Assembly: GCA_009617715.1 (NCBI GenBank)
Contig: VTFK01000497.1
Location: 264,274-328,273 of the forward strand
Origin: Plectrocnemia conspersa
Taxonomy: Eukaryota; Arthropoda; Insecta; Trichoptera; Polycentropodidae
DNA length: 64,000 bases
Direction: 5' to 3'
Part shown: positions 1 to 12,242 of the stretch, in pieces
Layout: every line of letters starts with the position of its first letter
How positions within the stretch are numbered: the first letter of the stretch is position 1
The notes under the pieces: generated by a model
What the model was told of the DNA's origin: nothing
Database searches by the model: none
Seen by the model: only the letters and a program-made list of their open reading frames with translations
Translations under genes and position numbers: made by a program

Positions 1-235
1 AACTGTAACATTTATACATTGCATGTAAATAAATAATGATAAGTATGTAAATGTATATGTATTACTACATATGGAAAAGTTGAAATCATATAATTTTACT
101 AGCACCTGCCAGATAAATTATATTTTCACTAGTAAAAATATATATCTACCAGTGAAAATGTATTCCGATATGATTTTATTGAAATGACATATTTTAGGAA
201 ATATTTTCGGGATAGATAACCCATAGAATCAGGGA
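1..235 (+). repeat. Dispersed repeat family A, 3' part (cut by window edge)
   Basis: This stretch matches segments near 44,640-44,950, 59,040-59,280 and, inverted, 28,895-29,165. Shared marks are TTGAAATCATATAATTTTAC, the word ACTAGCACCTGCCAGATA, paired half-palindromes of the form TTTTCACTAGT and CCAGTGAAAATG about 20 bases apart, and then CAGGGACGTC. No coding potential is visible. It is probably the tail of a non-autonomous mobile element whose remainder lies outside the window. Confidence 0.7.
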
Positions 236-3110
236 CGTCATTTCAGATTTTTATAATATTTATATTTCTTGAATATTAAACATGCATCTAAATTCATGGG
301 AGACATATGCCCTCATGCATTTGCTCCCTGACGCCTTATTAGAATATATTCCAGAATCATTCTTATTATTATTAAAAAACCGCAATGAGATACTTAACTA
401 TTTAATTTATATTATGAAAGCTTAATAATCGATTATTAAACTCCTTTCTATTGGTTTTAAAGAACGGATAAGTATGAGGATTATCATTACAATGAGTTAA
501 GCTCGTGATGATGTAATCCTGATAATATTAACTGTAAAACAGTGATTCTTTTTTTGGTTTATGTATCGAAATACGTAACAAAAAACCACAAATTTTTTTA
601 ATCCATTTTGCTAAAATTACTGTAATTTTATTTACTGTATCACTCACAAGATATTACAATAAAAAATATTACGCACTAAATATATTATATTCTATAAATT
701 TAATAATTGTTTATATATAACAATAGTTTAAAAATAAAAATTACGGATAAGAAATAGTAGTGATGAAAAGATATAATTTTAAATTGGAATGTATTGTTGA
801 AGATAATTTGCTCAATGGGACTATTTGCTCGATTATATTGAGAACAATAGCGTTGTAGTTAATTTTAGTTAAGACATTCCATATTTGGATAACCATTTAT
901 TGGCAGTGATTAAATACTACCGTATTTTTTTAATATAATAATTACTCAGATCGCATATATTTTTTAATGAATAGGCAATGGAAAAGTTTAGCTTAAAATA
1001 CTGTAAGAATGTCAAAATTATTTAATTGGTTTATAAATACAAATTAATTTAAAAAAATATTTTATTATAATTATACATATATTTTTAGAGAAATATTTAA
1101 ATAATTTTATACAAAAAAAAATACGTGAACTCTGGAAACACATCTTAGAAAATTAACCATGAAATTACACAAAATTAGATCACCGTTCCGTAAATGTGAC
1201 ATTTCCTATCAGACAGAATTTCGCCTTGGTCCAAAATTTTCATAAGACATGTGGTCATTGGCTCAAATGCCAATGACCATAATATACTCCCGCGCCAATT
1301 GCCTCGGTGTTATGACACGTAACACAATAACTCACCAGACGGCATTTATCCACATCAATGACTAAGATCCACATAATAGTGCTAGTGCTATTTTTATCTA
1401 AAGATCCTTTTTTAACACCGTGGGTGGCTAATCTGGCCGACCGGATCTCTAGGGTTTGTGACTTTGTGGGGTTGTCTCTTCGAGTTATTTTCACACCGGC
1501 CCGTGACAAGTGGCCTGTTCCGATGCATTTCATGTTTCAGTAAATACCATCGGACGTATCGCGTTCACTCAAGGTAGAATGAATTTAATGCTAAAATAAC
1601 GACAATTCAGAACAACGAGCGAATCGGATACAATGCGGGAAATGATTCGTAAATATAATTTAATAACTCTACTTAGTCGTAAATTAACAACATATTTACA
1701 AATAACTAGGTTATAATAATATTTTTGTAGAATTTAATTTAATAATACTCGAGTTTTCAGACAGAATGGGTGTGAATTTGCAGCCGATATATACGCTGGT
1801 AGTTGTTTATTTTATAAATAAATCCAAAAATCACATGTAAATGCATCTATCAGGTGGTGGAGTTAAAATGGCAGATCTTGGAAGTCGAAAAGTCTTCGCT
1901 GGCATGTCAAGTTGTATTATTGTCGGCTGGTATTGTCAAATAATTAAGTTGTCGAACAATCACAATTGAGTTTGAGTAAAAACTAAACGATATTATTGTG
2001 CATTTGTCAATTAGGTTATGGGCAAGACAAATTTTATAACCAAGACTTAATTTTTTTAAATCAAAATGGATATAAATCCGTTCCTGTCCGGAAAAATCAC
2101 CTGTATACCTGCCATAAAACTGTTATTGACGAAAAAATGCGTCTAACACACATAAAATGGATCAAAACTGGACTATTTTGTATCGAGGAAGAGTGACGCT
2201 CTCTGATAAGAGTTCAAATTCAGAGTTCAAAGGATCAGATAAGATGTACTTAGTGTTCTTTTTCGAGAATTATTTTTCAAGAATTTCTCGCAAAACATGC
2301 TAAATCGAATTTTTTAAAAACTTTTTTTTTAAATATTAAATTTATGAGAATATTTTTCAAAATTTTTAATTTGTACGAAATTTTCAAATGTTTTAAAATA
2401 TGCATGATTTTTTGAAAGCTTTTTTATAATTTAAGTGTCAAAAAATGTTTACGTTCCAGATGTTTTAAAATAAACATGATTTTTTGAAGCCTTTTTTAAA
2501 ATTTAAATGTCAAAAAAATATTCACGGTTTTCTCAACTTATCATTGCTTTAATAATCAGATAAGAAGAAACGGCAGATATAAAAAAATGTATGGAGGCTT
2601 TCCACAAAGATACGGCATAAAATTTGCCTGTCGGCAAAAATTTAAATCGATGCGTTCTGGTCCTTTTATTTGCGTCCGTACAAATTTTCTTTAACGGTCA
2701 TACTGTAATAATATAAAGATATTTACAATAATATGATCACATTTTTATATATAATACTAAAATCGAGAAATATTAATCTTCAAGGTGGCGAAAGAATCAA
2801 CAAATAAATTATCCAGGCAACTGTACAAGAATCAGTGAGATATATAATCTGGGGGGTGCTTCTTATATTCCGGAATGGAAGTTATTCATTTCAACGACAT
2901 AACAATAAAAGCGGTGGATTAAAAAATGTTCTGAAATTTTTTTACATTTTCGATATCCAGTCATCGGATAAAAATTATAAGAAATATTTTTTTATTAATT
3001 TTATCAATGCCGCAAAGATGAGATTAAAATAATTAAATAAAATTAACAATCCATTAAAATTATTTCAAATGTTAAAAAAAACGTTTTTTAAAAAAAAAAA
3101 AAAATCCGTT
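236..3110. other. AT-rich noncoding stretch
   Basis: I see no supported gene here. The short open frames at 1,255-1,543 overlap on both strands and resemble no family I recognise. The sequence is rich in A and T runs, including two near-identical TTTTTTGAA-type segments around 2,400-2,510. Confidence 0.5.
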
Positions 3111-3121
3111 TTTTAAAATAA

Positions 3122-3206
3122 AAATTTGAATACCACTGCCGAGGCTCGAACTTGCAACCTCAAAGTTATTAGTCTGAGGCGATACGGTCTGCGCTATTCC
3201 GCCCTG
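3122..3206 (-). pseudogene. tRNA-like fragment (tRNA pseudogene or SINE head)
   Basis: Read on the minus strand, this GC-richer patch begins GGCGGAATAGCGCAGA (similar to a pol III A box), has CTAATAA like the anticodon loop of tRNA-Ile(AAU), and then AAGTTCGAGCC like a B box. The anticodon and T stems do not pair properly and the acceptor ends do not match, so it is not a functional tRNA. A long A run lies on its 3' side in plus coordinates (about 3,080-3,105). A decayed tRNA-derived SINE is the likeliest explanation. Confidence 0.35.
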
Positions 3207-3214
3207 TACATTAT

Positions 3215-4150
3215 AAAAATAGTCACTATACTTATATAATTTCAGTAAAAGTTTAATTAAACCTTTAGATTTGATAAGATAAGATGTAACTGTAGTATAA
3301 AAAATGATAACAAAACAACACTATCAAGTCAATATAGTAATAAAATAAATGTTTTAACCGACATTATTTTTCAATACTTTCAATTTATTATTACTGTAAA
3401 GAGAAACTAGTCAAAAAATAAAATTTCATTGATAATGTAAGTAATAAGGAAGAAAAAATAAATCGTTAAAATTTATGAAACACGACAATAAAAAAGAGAA
3501 AGTTTGAAAATATTACCTTTTACTTATTACTAGCAAAGTTTAGCTTAGAGCTTGTTGAATATCACCATTGTTTCATTGTAACAACTTTCAATATATTTAT
3601 TTTATGATAAATACACTGCATATGTATGCATACGTATTATGTTAGTAGTCGTAAAACCTCAGAACATCCATTTATCCTCAGCTGGAATATCATTACGTTT
3701 CTTCTGTATTGTCTATTTGTGTAATATAAAACACAACTCTCGTGAGATGTACTCTGGAAAGTTTATTATAAAATTACCCACAAATGATCCGTTACAGAAA
3801 TGTAGAAGTACGCCTAATGAGGATATCTAGATATAATATATATGTATGTATGGAATAGTTCGTTGATCTTAGTTTGCGTTTAGCGTATTTAGATGCTTCC
3901 AATCTTAAACGATAGATTGATTCATTTGAGTTTCCACAAGTCATTGGATAGATTGAGTTATTAGTTTGAAATTAGCACGGCTTCCTCTCATACCGAAAAG
4001 ATTTGAAATAAGCATAAAAAAGGTAACATAAAAACATGATTAGATTTTAATTGTTAATATATTAACATATAAAAACAAATTGGAATATGTTACACTTCAA
4101 CTGAGTGACCCTTTTAACTAGCATGTGTATTTGAAATAATACTGGCTAAA
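3215..4150. other. AT-rich noncoding stretch
   Basis: No supported gene or clear repeat. The open frame at 3,639-3,830 lacks a recognisable domain and is taken as chance. Confidence 0.45.
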
Positions 4151-5030
4151 AAAATAAAACATCTCACAAAAATAGTTTTTTGCTTCAAAACAAGTTTAGT
4201 CGATCAACATAAGTCGATCGGCCCTCCATACAAACGTTTATTAGACTTGCAATATAGTTAAGGCCGGTATTTGCTTGGTTTTAACGACTAAGAATTAATT
4301 TTTTTAAACAATATAACAATATAGTACTCTTATAATACTTCCTAGCAAAATTAAATAAGTCACTTTTTTGTAAAATGGTGGCAAATTTAAAAACTTAAGC
4401 ACTCATAACTCCGTTGGATAAAATCCTGCATAAAAGTTCAATACAAAAAACGTTTAGAAATTAAATCTGCATCGAAATAAAACATAAAAAAATAGTTTTT
4501 TGCTTCAAAACAAGCTATATATTAGACTGATCGGACACCTATACAAGCTTTAATGAGACTTGCAATTAAGTGCAATGTCTGAGAATTTAATTTTTGTTAT
4601 GATATATAATTGTTAAGTACCCCTTTAATATTTAATAAGAAAAAAATATGATTTTTTTGCAAAATGGCAGCTAATTTAAAAATTTTAAGTATCCTACTAA
4701 AAAATGTTTCATGCAAAAAGTGTTTAGAAGCTAAATCTACATCTAAATAAAATAATAAAAAATAGTTTTTTGCTTTAAAACAAGTTTTATATCAATTTGA
4801 TCGGACCCCCATACGAGCTTTTATACGACTTGTCAACTTGACTTGTTAACGCTGTTATTTAATTTGTTTTTACAAATTAAGACTCAAATTTTTGTTATAG
4901 AATAGATTTCTTAATTACCCTAAAAGAGATTATATGTCATTAAAATAGTCTTTTGCTTCAAAACAAGTTTAGTATTATAAGTCGATCGGCCCTCCATACA
5001 AACTTTTATAAGATTTGCAATATATTCTAA
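4150..5030 (+). repeat. Diverged tandem repeat array B
   Basis: The anchor ATAGTTTTTTGCTTCAAAAC recurs (with small changes) near 4,168, 4,488, 4,757 and 4,946. Each copy is followed by CAAG, a block like TCGATCGGCCCTCCATAC, and ACTTGCAA. Between anchors are blocks like CAAAATGGCAGCTAATTTAA. Spacing is about 320, 270 and 190 bases, so units have lost or gained sequence. Related units occur at 10,980-11,440. The unit is noncoding and looks like an old satellite or a serially duplicated element. Confidence 0.7.
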
Positions 5031-7230
5031 CAGAAGAAGATTTTCCAACATGAAAGTAAATCCGAAGTCAAGTTGCTAGAAAACTTGTAGAAAAAGTGGA
5101 AAAATAAAATAAGAATTAAAAACTAGATTACATTAATTTCAAAGTTAAAGTCTCACCGTATCAATATTTATTCTAAAATAAATTCTTCTATCACTCATCC
5201 ACCAACGATATACAATGTTGTCATGCCTCCATTTTAAAACGATTATGCATGGTCGTAGGAAAAAAATCATCACGGATTAAATCACCATCATCAGATCATC
5301 GCCACCGTTAGTGTTTACCAAACCACGTGTTAACACTAAATAAATCATCAGATTAAGTAATAAAAAAGCCCCGAACTCATTGCGAAAGCCCAAAGAGCGG
5401 TTTTCACACCACAGATGCACACCAAATTTGGCTGACATCATCGCTCGAAAGTTTTCTATGTTGAAGAGTGAAAATCGTCAAGTCGCCGACAAAATGATAC
5501 ATTCTATATGAGGATAAACGGGGGAGAAACGTGCCGCGGGCTTTGTGCTCGTATTTTACGAAAGATCACGATTATTTTGGACAGAATGCGTCTTGGATCT
5601 CATGGAAGCCATCATTAGTACTGATAGATTCAAGCTCTCCTCAATTTCAATCGAATCACTGTACTTGAAATAAATCATCTATTCAAATTCAACGAGCGTT
5701 CAATAATGTCTCAGTATCTCATTATCCATTCGCACTATGATCTCTCTCACAAACAGTGCCTAAACTTTAGTCAGATATCAATACCAAAAATACCACACAC
5801 AATAATTGTAGCCATATGCAACGTGAATAAAAATTTGACATTATTACATCATCCATGGAATGCGTACCATTCTTAAGACAGATCTTATCTCAAGCCGGAA
5901 GAAGATGCAAATTAATACAAATCATTGAAATGCAGGTGGTGGTCGTTAATCATATTTTTTTGCTTCAATTGTATCCATTAAATCCGGACACGGGTCCATA
6001 ACTCAAACTGAGGATATGTCTAATGGCGATCTATCCTTGGCTATTCCTATTGCACCACGTGTGCTTCCTCTCTTCTATTTTTGTGCATAATGAGCACTTT
6101 TAGGGATAGCTCGAAGGGATATCAAGCAAAAGAAAATCTATTCTGAATAATGCACGACAAAAGCTTTAATTTGCTAAGATTTCTATAATATGTGAGTATT
6201 GTTTAACCTTTTTCAATCCAAGAAACCGCAGTCGCCCGGTGGTCAAATCAATAATCTGACCACGAAACAACATCACTTGGTCTGTTTGCACATGTGCGTG
6301 AGTTGTTTGGTCAAGTGTCCGGACCTCACGAGTCATCTGCATAGTTGCATTTAACAGTTAGGCTCCGGAGAGTGCAATTTCGCCACATGCACCAAAAGTA
6401 TGTGTACATTTAAAAAAACTGGCATGGTGTCGAATAGGTGACAGAAAGGTCGTTTTGTAATAATTTGTTTGCTTTGTAACCGGAACAGAGGACTGTTCAA
6501 AAATAGATGAAGTGCCGAAGAACCGTTTTATGAGTACCAAATACTAAATCGCTTGCATTTCCGTTTCTTTGAACCCATAAGATCAATAATATGCAATAAT
6601 GCTTAATTTTTAGATTATTATAAATTACAAATTTTATAATTAGATCAATGTTGTATCTAACCTATGTATTTTAAGATTCAAAGAAAAGTTACGTGGTCCT
6701 GTTTACATTATTGACAAGAAAGACTACAAGTTAAAGAATAATATTTAAAGACATAAATCAAACCACAATCCATTAATTAGTTAAGTGCTAACATCAAAAG
6801 AAATTATTACGAAACAAGAATCGTATCAGTTGAAAAATGAACTGTATAGATTGAAAGAATGCTTTTTGGAATATATAATGTAATAATTAAATAAACTGTT
6901 TTAAATAGATTTTGACGCGTGAGAATAATAATGTTGTATTTTATAAAATCAAACAATAAATTGTTTTATTGTATATTTTAATAATTAGTAAATACAATTA
7001 GTCTAATTTAAAACCATTAAACCAATATGGCTTTCATTAAAATAAAAGCTGGGTTATTCTAAATGATAAATTTATCTCGATATAATATAATTTTGGGAGA
7101 AAAATATTTTAAAAATATCACTTATATATAATTATTTTATTGCATAAAATTATATACATATGAAATCTATAATTTGTCCTACAACCATCTTGAAAATATC
7201 GTGGTATTCAAATTTTTACTAAAATAAAAA
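5031..7230. other. Noncoding stretch with moderate-GC patches
   Basis: No gene is supported. Patches around 5,200-6,130 have more balanced composition than their surroundings, but no frame stays open and no domain is recognisable. The 60-codon minus frame at 6,358-6,540 is not convincing. Confidence 0.4.
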
Positions 7231-7237
7231 TAAAAAA

Positions 7238-7330
7238 TGGGTGCCGCATGAACTGAATAAAAATCAAAAAACCGCCGTTATCAACTTTATTCTTGATGGT
7301 ACAAAAAAAAGCAGTCTGGGAAAAAATAAA
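7238..7330 (+). pseudogene. mariner transposase relic
   Basis: The frame from 7,238 reads WVPHELNKNQK. This is the conserved mariner-family segment in the linker between the DNA-binding region and the catalytic domain. A change of frame then gives NRRYQLYS, which continues the same family block, so there is at least one indel. Nothing from the catalytic DDD region is recognisable afterwards. This is a short dead fragment. A second copy of the same segment is at 13,290. Confidence 0.7.
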
Positions 7331-7499
7331 GCCTATAAAAATGCTTCGTGCGAAAATTCAAACTTGCCTATAAACAGAAAAGCTAATGATAAAATTTGCA
7401 AAAAAATGCTTAAATTTATTTCATTTTATTTTTTATTTCAATCACTCAGATTATAATAATTAAAATAATATTTTTTTTCTAAATTTTAAAATTAATTTT

Positions 7500-7915
7500 A
7501 GAGCATCTGAAGCCACGTGAAACAAATTGCGCAACTCGCAACAGCGAGCCGCGAATCTATCAGGATAGCAGCGAGTGAGCGCCGCAAACGTGCAAGCCAC
7601 AAAATGCTGCAGAGGGGTGAAAAGTGGGGTCGCTCCCACCCTCGCCACTCTCCGCCCGGCTCCTACCGCGCGTTCTGCGACCTGCTACATTTCTGCGCTC
7701 CCGATACAGAAGACCTCCATCACGTGTTGACTGTGAAAAAGTCCCTAGCCGCGATCGATAATATTCCTGTCTCGCTCTGAACCCGTCTGCACCTTGTCTA
7801 GCCCACTGCACAGCGGCGGACACGGTGTGCTTTACCTTGAGGTGGCCTTAGCCACCCTGTTGGGGGACGACCGTGAGGGGCAGGGTTGAACTCGGTGAAT
7901 AAATTGAAATCCATG
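7500..7915 (+). other. GC-rich island of unknown origin
   Basis: A sharp change to GC- and CpG-rich sequence begins directly after a pyrimidine-rich tract ending in TTTTAG at about 7,500, which resembles a 3' splice site. An AATAAA lies near 7,901. An 87-codon frame (7,517-7,780) is open but matches no family I know, and the opposite strand is also open, as expected for GC-rich sequence. It may be a terminal exon, a processed insertion or the end of a retroelement. The sequence cannot settle this. Confidence 0.35.
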
Positions 7916-9130
7916 AGTTAAAAAATAACATTTGATTTACATACATATATACAGAGACCGTTCAATGCTTAATTTCGGTTCTTCAATGCAACGTGAGACT
8001 CGGAAAATCTATGAAAACCTAATCTGGGATTTATAATTATAAAATAATCATATATAATTGTTACCTTGCAGATACGATAAAAAACATAAAACACACAGGT
8101 ATTATATATATGTGAGTCGAACCCAGGGCTTTCGAATATTCATTGCTATATATACATATCATTTTGTCAAATTATTTTGTTAAGGAATGAACAAAGAATT
8201 TGCTTTACATTTTGCGTTAAAAATTGAATAAGGAGCTGATTATTCTATATCCAAACGAAGAGTTAATGAATGCTACAATCGCGTGGCACATCTGAATAAT
8301 TTGATATCTCATTCGGTTCATGCTTAAAAATTTTAACTGCATCAATGGAAGTATATTGAAGAGCCAATATCAAAAAAGCACGTCAAGTTCAATCCAATGT
8401 CAAGGTTCTTTTGCCTGTTTTCTTCAATTGCAACGATTTAATTCGCTAGAAACTCTTACCACCAGATCGTAACCTTGCTATTTTACACAATTTACAAAAA
8501 CGACTAAAACTGTGAGAAAACAACTTATAATATTTTTCTACTAATTCGTTAAATTGTTGGGTTAAAATGCTACTGTGACATTTTCATATCTATGCAGATA
8601 AAGACCACATTGAAAAGACAACGTTTTGGAATTAAAATCGGCAAGTGGTGACAATATAAATTTTAAAGAATCCATTAATACTAAAAAAAATGTTTTTTAT
8701 CATACCCATATATACGCATATATACGCAAAAATGCAGATACTTTCACAAGATACCATTTAAATTTAATGCATATCAACAACATTTTTAGTAAGGCGTTGA
8801 TGATGCGCGGCTTCGTTATGAGGAGCGCGTCTCACTCTAATAATCTATTAGCGATTAAAATTTGCAATTTTTTGTTATTTTAATCTATTCAAATAATGAA
8901 CACCAAAAGATAAAATATTCAAAGATATTCGTGAAGTTATGAAGAGTCGAAATATATAGTTTGAATAATGAATACAAGTTCATACATACTTTATGTTAAC
9001 AATAAAAAGCAGCAATATTGCTAATTTTTAATTAAAAAATACTCATTTAATTTCAGTTAATGTGAGCTTAATTGTCAACAATGTATTGCAGAAATTATAA
9101 CTCGGCATCTTAAAAACATATTAAAATGTG
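7916..9130. other. AT-rich noncoding stretch
   Basis: No supported gene. The plus frame at 8,626-8,883 has biased AT-driven composition and no recognisable motif. Confidence 0.45.
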
Positions 9131-9138
9131 GGGTATTA

Positions 9139-9515
9139 TTCTTAAAACTTACGTTAATTTACTGTCACCAAAACGATCATACATCAACAAGGAAACAAGA
9201 CAATAGCGTAAAAGATGGACCACACAAAATCCCTCGTTACGACCAGAAAAAAATACATTAATAATTCTTACTGTAAATATTCTCTTTGTTGCAAAACTGT
9301 CACGGATATAATACCACACCAGATTCACAAGATTTTCGTTGCAGTATACGACCTTGGACAATGCCCATCAAGCAAATTCACTTACTAAAGGCGTATACCT
9401 ATTTCGCTGTTCTAAGAAACGAGTACATCTTTTGGTTTGATGATTGCTACATGGATACTTAAGCCTGGACTCCGATGAGGAGAAGGCAGCCACATGAAAT
9501 CTCTCGCAACATGTT
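9139..9515 (+). repeat. Relic related to the LTR-like family (C)
   Basis: This aligns in order with 11,625-11,960: a block like ATCAACAAGGAAA, then AGATGG..CCACACA, CGTTACGACCAGAAAA, TACGACCTTGGACAATGCCC (opposite half order aside), and near the end CCTGGACTCCGATGAGGAG. The last block also occurs at 29,603 in the longer element at 29,318-29,964. I treat it as a diverged member of the same LTR or TRIM-like group. No coding content. Confidence 0.5.
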
Positions 9516-10365
9516 TTTACATCAAATTTTAAATCACTAATTTTCACTTACTAAACAATTTTTATTTATAAAAAAAAAAAACAGAATTATTTATGGACGA
9601 TATTTTAAAAACTTGTATTCGATTTAACATATAGTATGTAAAAATGTACACACATTTTATAAATACAAATTGCATGATTATCTTATCTGCATAATACACT
9701 CGTACTTGAAAAGTCAAAGCAATATTGTTTCGCTAAACAATTTATGTATGTGTTTGGAATATGTGTGTAAATATTATGTATATAGGCAATTACGACGCAT
9801 ATGGAAAACCTACAATACAAAATATCACTGACGTAGCTAGGCGGCTGGCACTAATTAGAATTAAATATTAAAAGCGGCGAATATTATTCATGAACATCTC
9901 AAAAAAATATGTATTACCAAAATTTTATTTAAGAAACCAACCATAAAATAAAGTACGTAAAAAGCCATAGATATTATATGGTAAAGATTTAGATAAATAT
10001 TATTTTTATTAGCGACTCAGCTTTTTTTATAATATATATTAGGGAGCACTGATCAAATTTATAAGATAATTAATCTTATAAACTTATATGCAATAATCGC
10101 CTCACGGATATTAAACAAACTATTAAAAAATAATATTTTATTTATTTTGAGTGCGGCTCTGTTGTCTCGTATATTTCACGTGCGAGCTTTCAATAAGCTC
10201 GCGCCGCCGATTCAGGTGTACGGGCTCGGGCAAACAGGTACGCCACTGCAGTGATTGATAAGCACGGCTCGCGAGCCAGTTTTAATGCAATTAATTTTGT
10301 GATCAAATTTGATTAGAACTTTAAAATATATATAAAAATATTTCTGCTCTTGAAACATTTCAAGT
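9516..10365. other. Noncoding stretch with one GC-richer patch
   Basis: Mostly AT-rich. The interval 10,140-10,300 is distinctly GC-richer (runs such as GCTCGCGCCGCC and GGGCTCGGGC), but no frame or motif identifies it. It could be a transposon end or a small CpG patch. Confidence 0.35.
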
Positions 10366-10367
10366 TT

Positions 10368-10815
10368 TATTTTTTATTGCTGTTTCTATGTCATTAATGA
10401 ACAATAAAAACAGCAATGGGCTTAAGTTGGATAGCTGCGGTACTCCAGTAGAGGTCTTATATCGTTCTAAAAATAAGTTTTCATACTTGATGAATATATC
10501 TATTTGCCAAGTAATGTGAGAATAGCTTTATGAGACCTTCAGAAAACCCGAAATAAGATCATTTTATCACAAGTAAATCGTGATTAACTTCATCGAACGC
10601 TTTTTCAAAATCTATGTATAAACGTCCACTTGTAAACCATAGTCTCTCGTAACAATCGAAATTGACGAAAAACGTGTTTGTAATAAAAAATATATTTATG
10701 TAATATAATTTCAAATAATTTTTCAGGTGTTAAAAGCAACGCAACTGGCCTGTAATTATCAATGCGAAAGTTGTCACCCATTTTATGATTTCCACAACTC
10801 TGGAAAACAGGAGGA
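10368..10815 (-). pseudogene. non-LTR retrotransposon reverse transcriptase relic
   Basis: On the minus strand, three separated frames give classic non-LTR reverse transcriptase blocks in the right order. Near 10,800-10,720 is MGDNFRIDNYRPVALL (the RPVAL block). Near 10,610-10,555 is YIDFEKAFDEVNHDLL (motif A with its F-D core). Near 10,470-10,375 is GVPQLSNLSPLLFLLFINDI (the block before the YADD motif). Frameshifts and missing sequence between blocks show that it is dead. The catalytic YxDD motif was not found. It is a different lineage from the jockey-like fragment at 32.2 kb, judging by its motif A and FLLFINDI wording. Confidence 0.8.
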
Positions 10816-10979
10816 TCTCAAAATGTAATTAAATATAAACCAAAGAGGATGCAAAACATCAGACTGTAGTCTAGGATAAAATCTGGTTGTGAAGATAACA
10901 CGGACTTCGTGGATTATTTATACATATTTTGAAAGTATTGAGTTGAATTTTTGTGACAGTATAGAATTCTTAAGTACCC

Positions 10980-11440
10980 TGTATATGTTTGTTAGCAAAA
11001 TCCAATGTGTCAATTTTTTGCAAAATGGCGACAATTATAAAAATTCAAACACTCGTAACTCAATAGGTTTAAATTTGACGAAAAGATCGCTATACATGAT
11101 ACGTTTAAAAGCCTAAACTACATCAAAATAAAATATAAAAAAAATAGTTTTTTGCTTCAAAACAAGCGATGTATCAGTTCGATCGGACCCCCCATATGAG
11201 ACATTTTGAGACTTTCAAAAGAGTTAACGCTCTTAACTGCTTGGTTTTAAAGATTAAAAATTAAATTTTTAGTACTGTATATATCTACTAAGCACCCCTA
11301 TACGTTCTGTATGAAAAAAATATATAATTTTTTTTTACAAAATGGCGGCCAATGTAAAAATTAAAAGTGTCAGAACTTTGCAAAATGAAATCCTACTGAA
11401 AAATCTCGTAAACAAAAAGTGTTTAAAAGCTTAATTTGCA
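10980..11440 (+). repeat. Repeat family B, second locus
   Basis: This contains about two units of the repeat seen at 4,150-5,030: CAAAATGGCGACAATTATAA near 11,020, the ATAGTTTTTTGCTTCAAAAC anchor near 11,144 followed by a GATCGGACCCCCCATA block, and CAAAATGGCGGCCAATGTAA near 11,338. The plus open frame at 10,889-11,116 is an accident of this repeat. Confidence 0.65.
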
Positions 11441-11624
11441 TTTAAAAAAAATATATTTTTTTTAAAAAAACGAGTCAATATATCTCATCGTAATTAAAAG
11501 CAAAATCCGAATGTGACCCTTGTTTGTTTGAAAATATTTAGCAAACCCGTCGACAATTTCTTCAAAACCTTCAAAATTGACGTTGTTCCAACTCATCGAT
11601 GACAACAAGAAGTGTAAAACTCAC

Positions 11625-11960
11625 GTTATTTTACTGCGACCAAAGTAATCATCCATCAACAAGGAAAATAGTTCAAAGGATGGTACCACTCACAGAAGCC
11701 CTTGTTACGATCAGAAAAATCTCATAAATAACACGCAAGTGTTCTTACTGTATATATTCTGCGTCATTGAAATAATATGTATTTGTTGCGAAACGGGCAC
11801 GGAAGCAATAAATCACCGGATCCACAGTATACGACCTTGGACAATGCCCATCGGGCAAATATCGCTTTCTAAATGCTTTTCTAAGAATGATAAGCAAGCT
11901 TTGCAGCCCTGAATACTCAAGCCTGGACCCCGATGAGGAGGGAGTAGTCACAAGCAGCCA
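11625..11960 (+). repeat. Relic related to the LTR-like family (C), second copy
   Basis: Shares with 9,139-9,515 the blocks ATCAACAAGGAAA, TACGACCTTGGACAATGCCC and AAGCCTGGACCCCGATGAGG, in the same order and orientation. The minus-strand open frame 11,745-11,951 is incidental. Noncoding. Confidence 0.5.
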
Positions 11961-12145
11961 AAAAAGAGATTTTTGTTAAAGACGATGTTCTCCTGGATTT
12001 GTTCCAAAAGAAGAAATACTTTTTTTTATAATTCTGGAAAGTGTTTTAATTAAGATATTAAATGTACCGAAATAATATTTACTGGGGTATTCAAATGCTT
12101 TGGTTTTGCTAATCAATTTTTTCGCTCAATTAATTAAAATAATTT

Positions 12146-12190
12146 CAATACCGGTATTGACTGATTTTTTTTTCGGTAATACCGGTATTG
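12146..12190. repeat. Paired AATACCGGTATT palindromes
   Basis: The 14-base perfect palindrome CAATACCGGTATTG sits at 12,146-12,159 and AATACCGGTATT recurs at 12,178-12,189. The same word clusters at 43,333-43,395. It is most likely the end of a small dispersed element. It abuts the CpG-rich island that follows. Confidence 0.5.
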
Positions 12191-12242
12191 AAAATTTCGA
12201 TAATATTTCAATCCTTTTTTTATATTTATTACAAAAATTAAT

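Noticed and set aside
3122..3206. Functional tRNA-Ile gene
   Set aside because: The anticodon-loop word is right, but the anticodon stem, T stem and acceptor ends do not pair.
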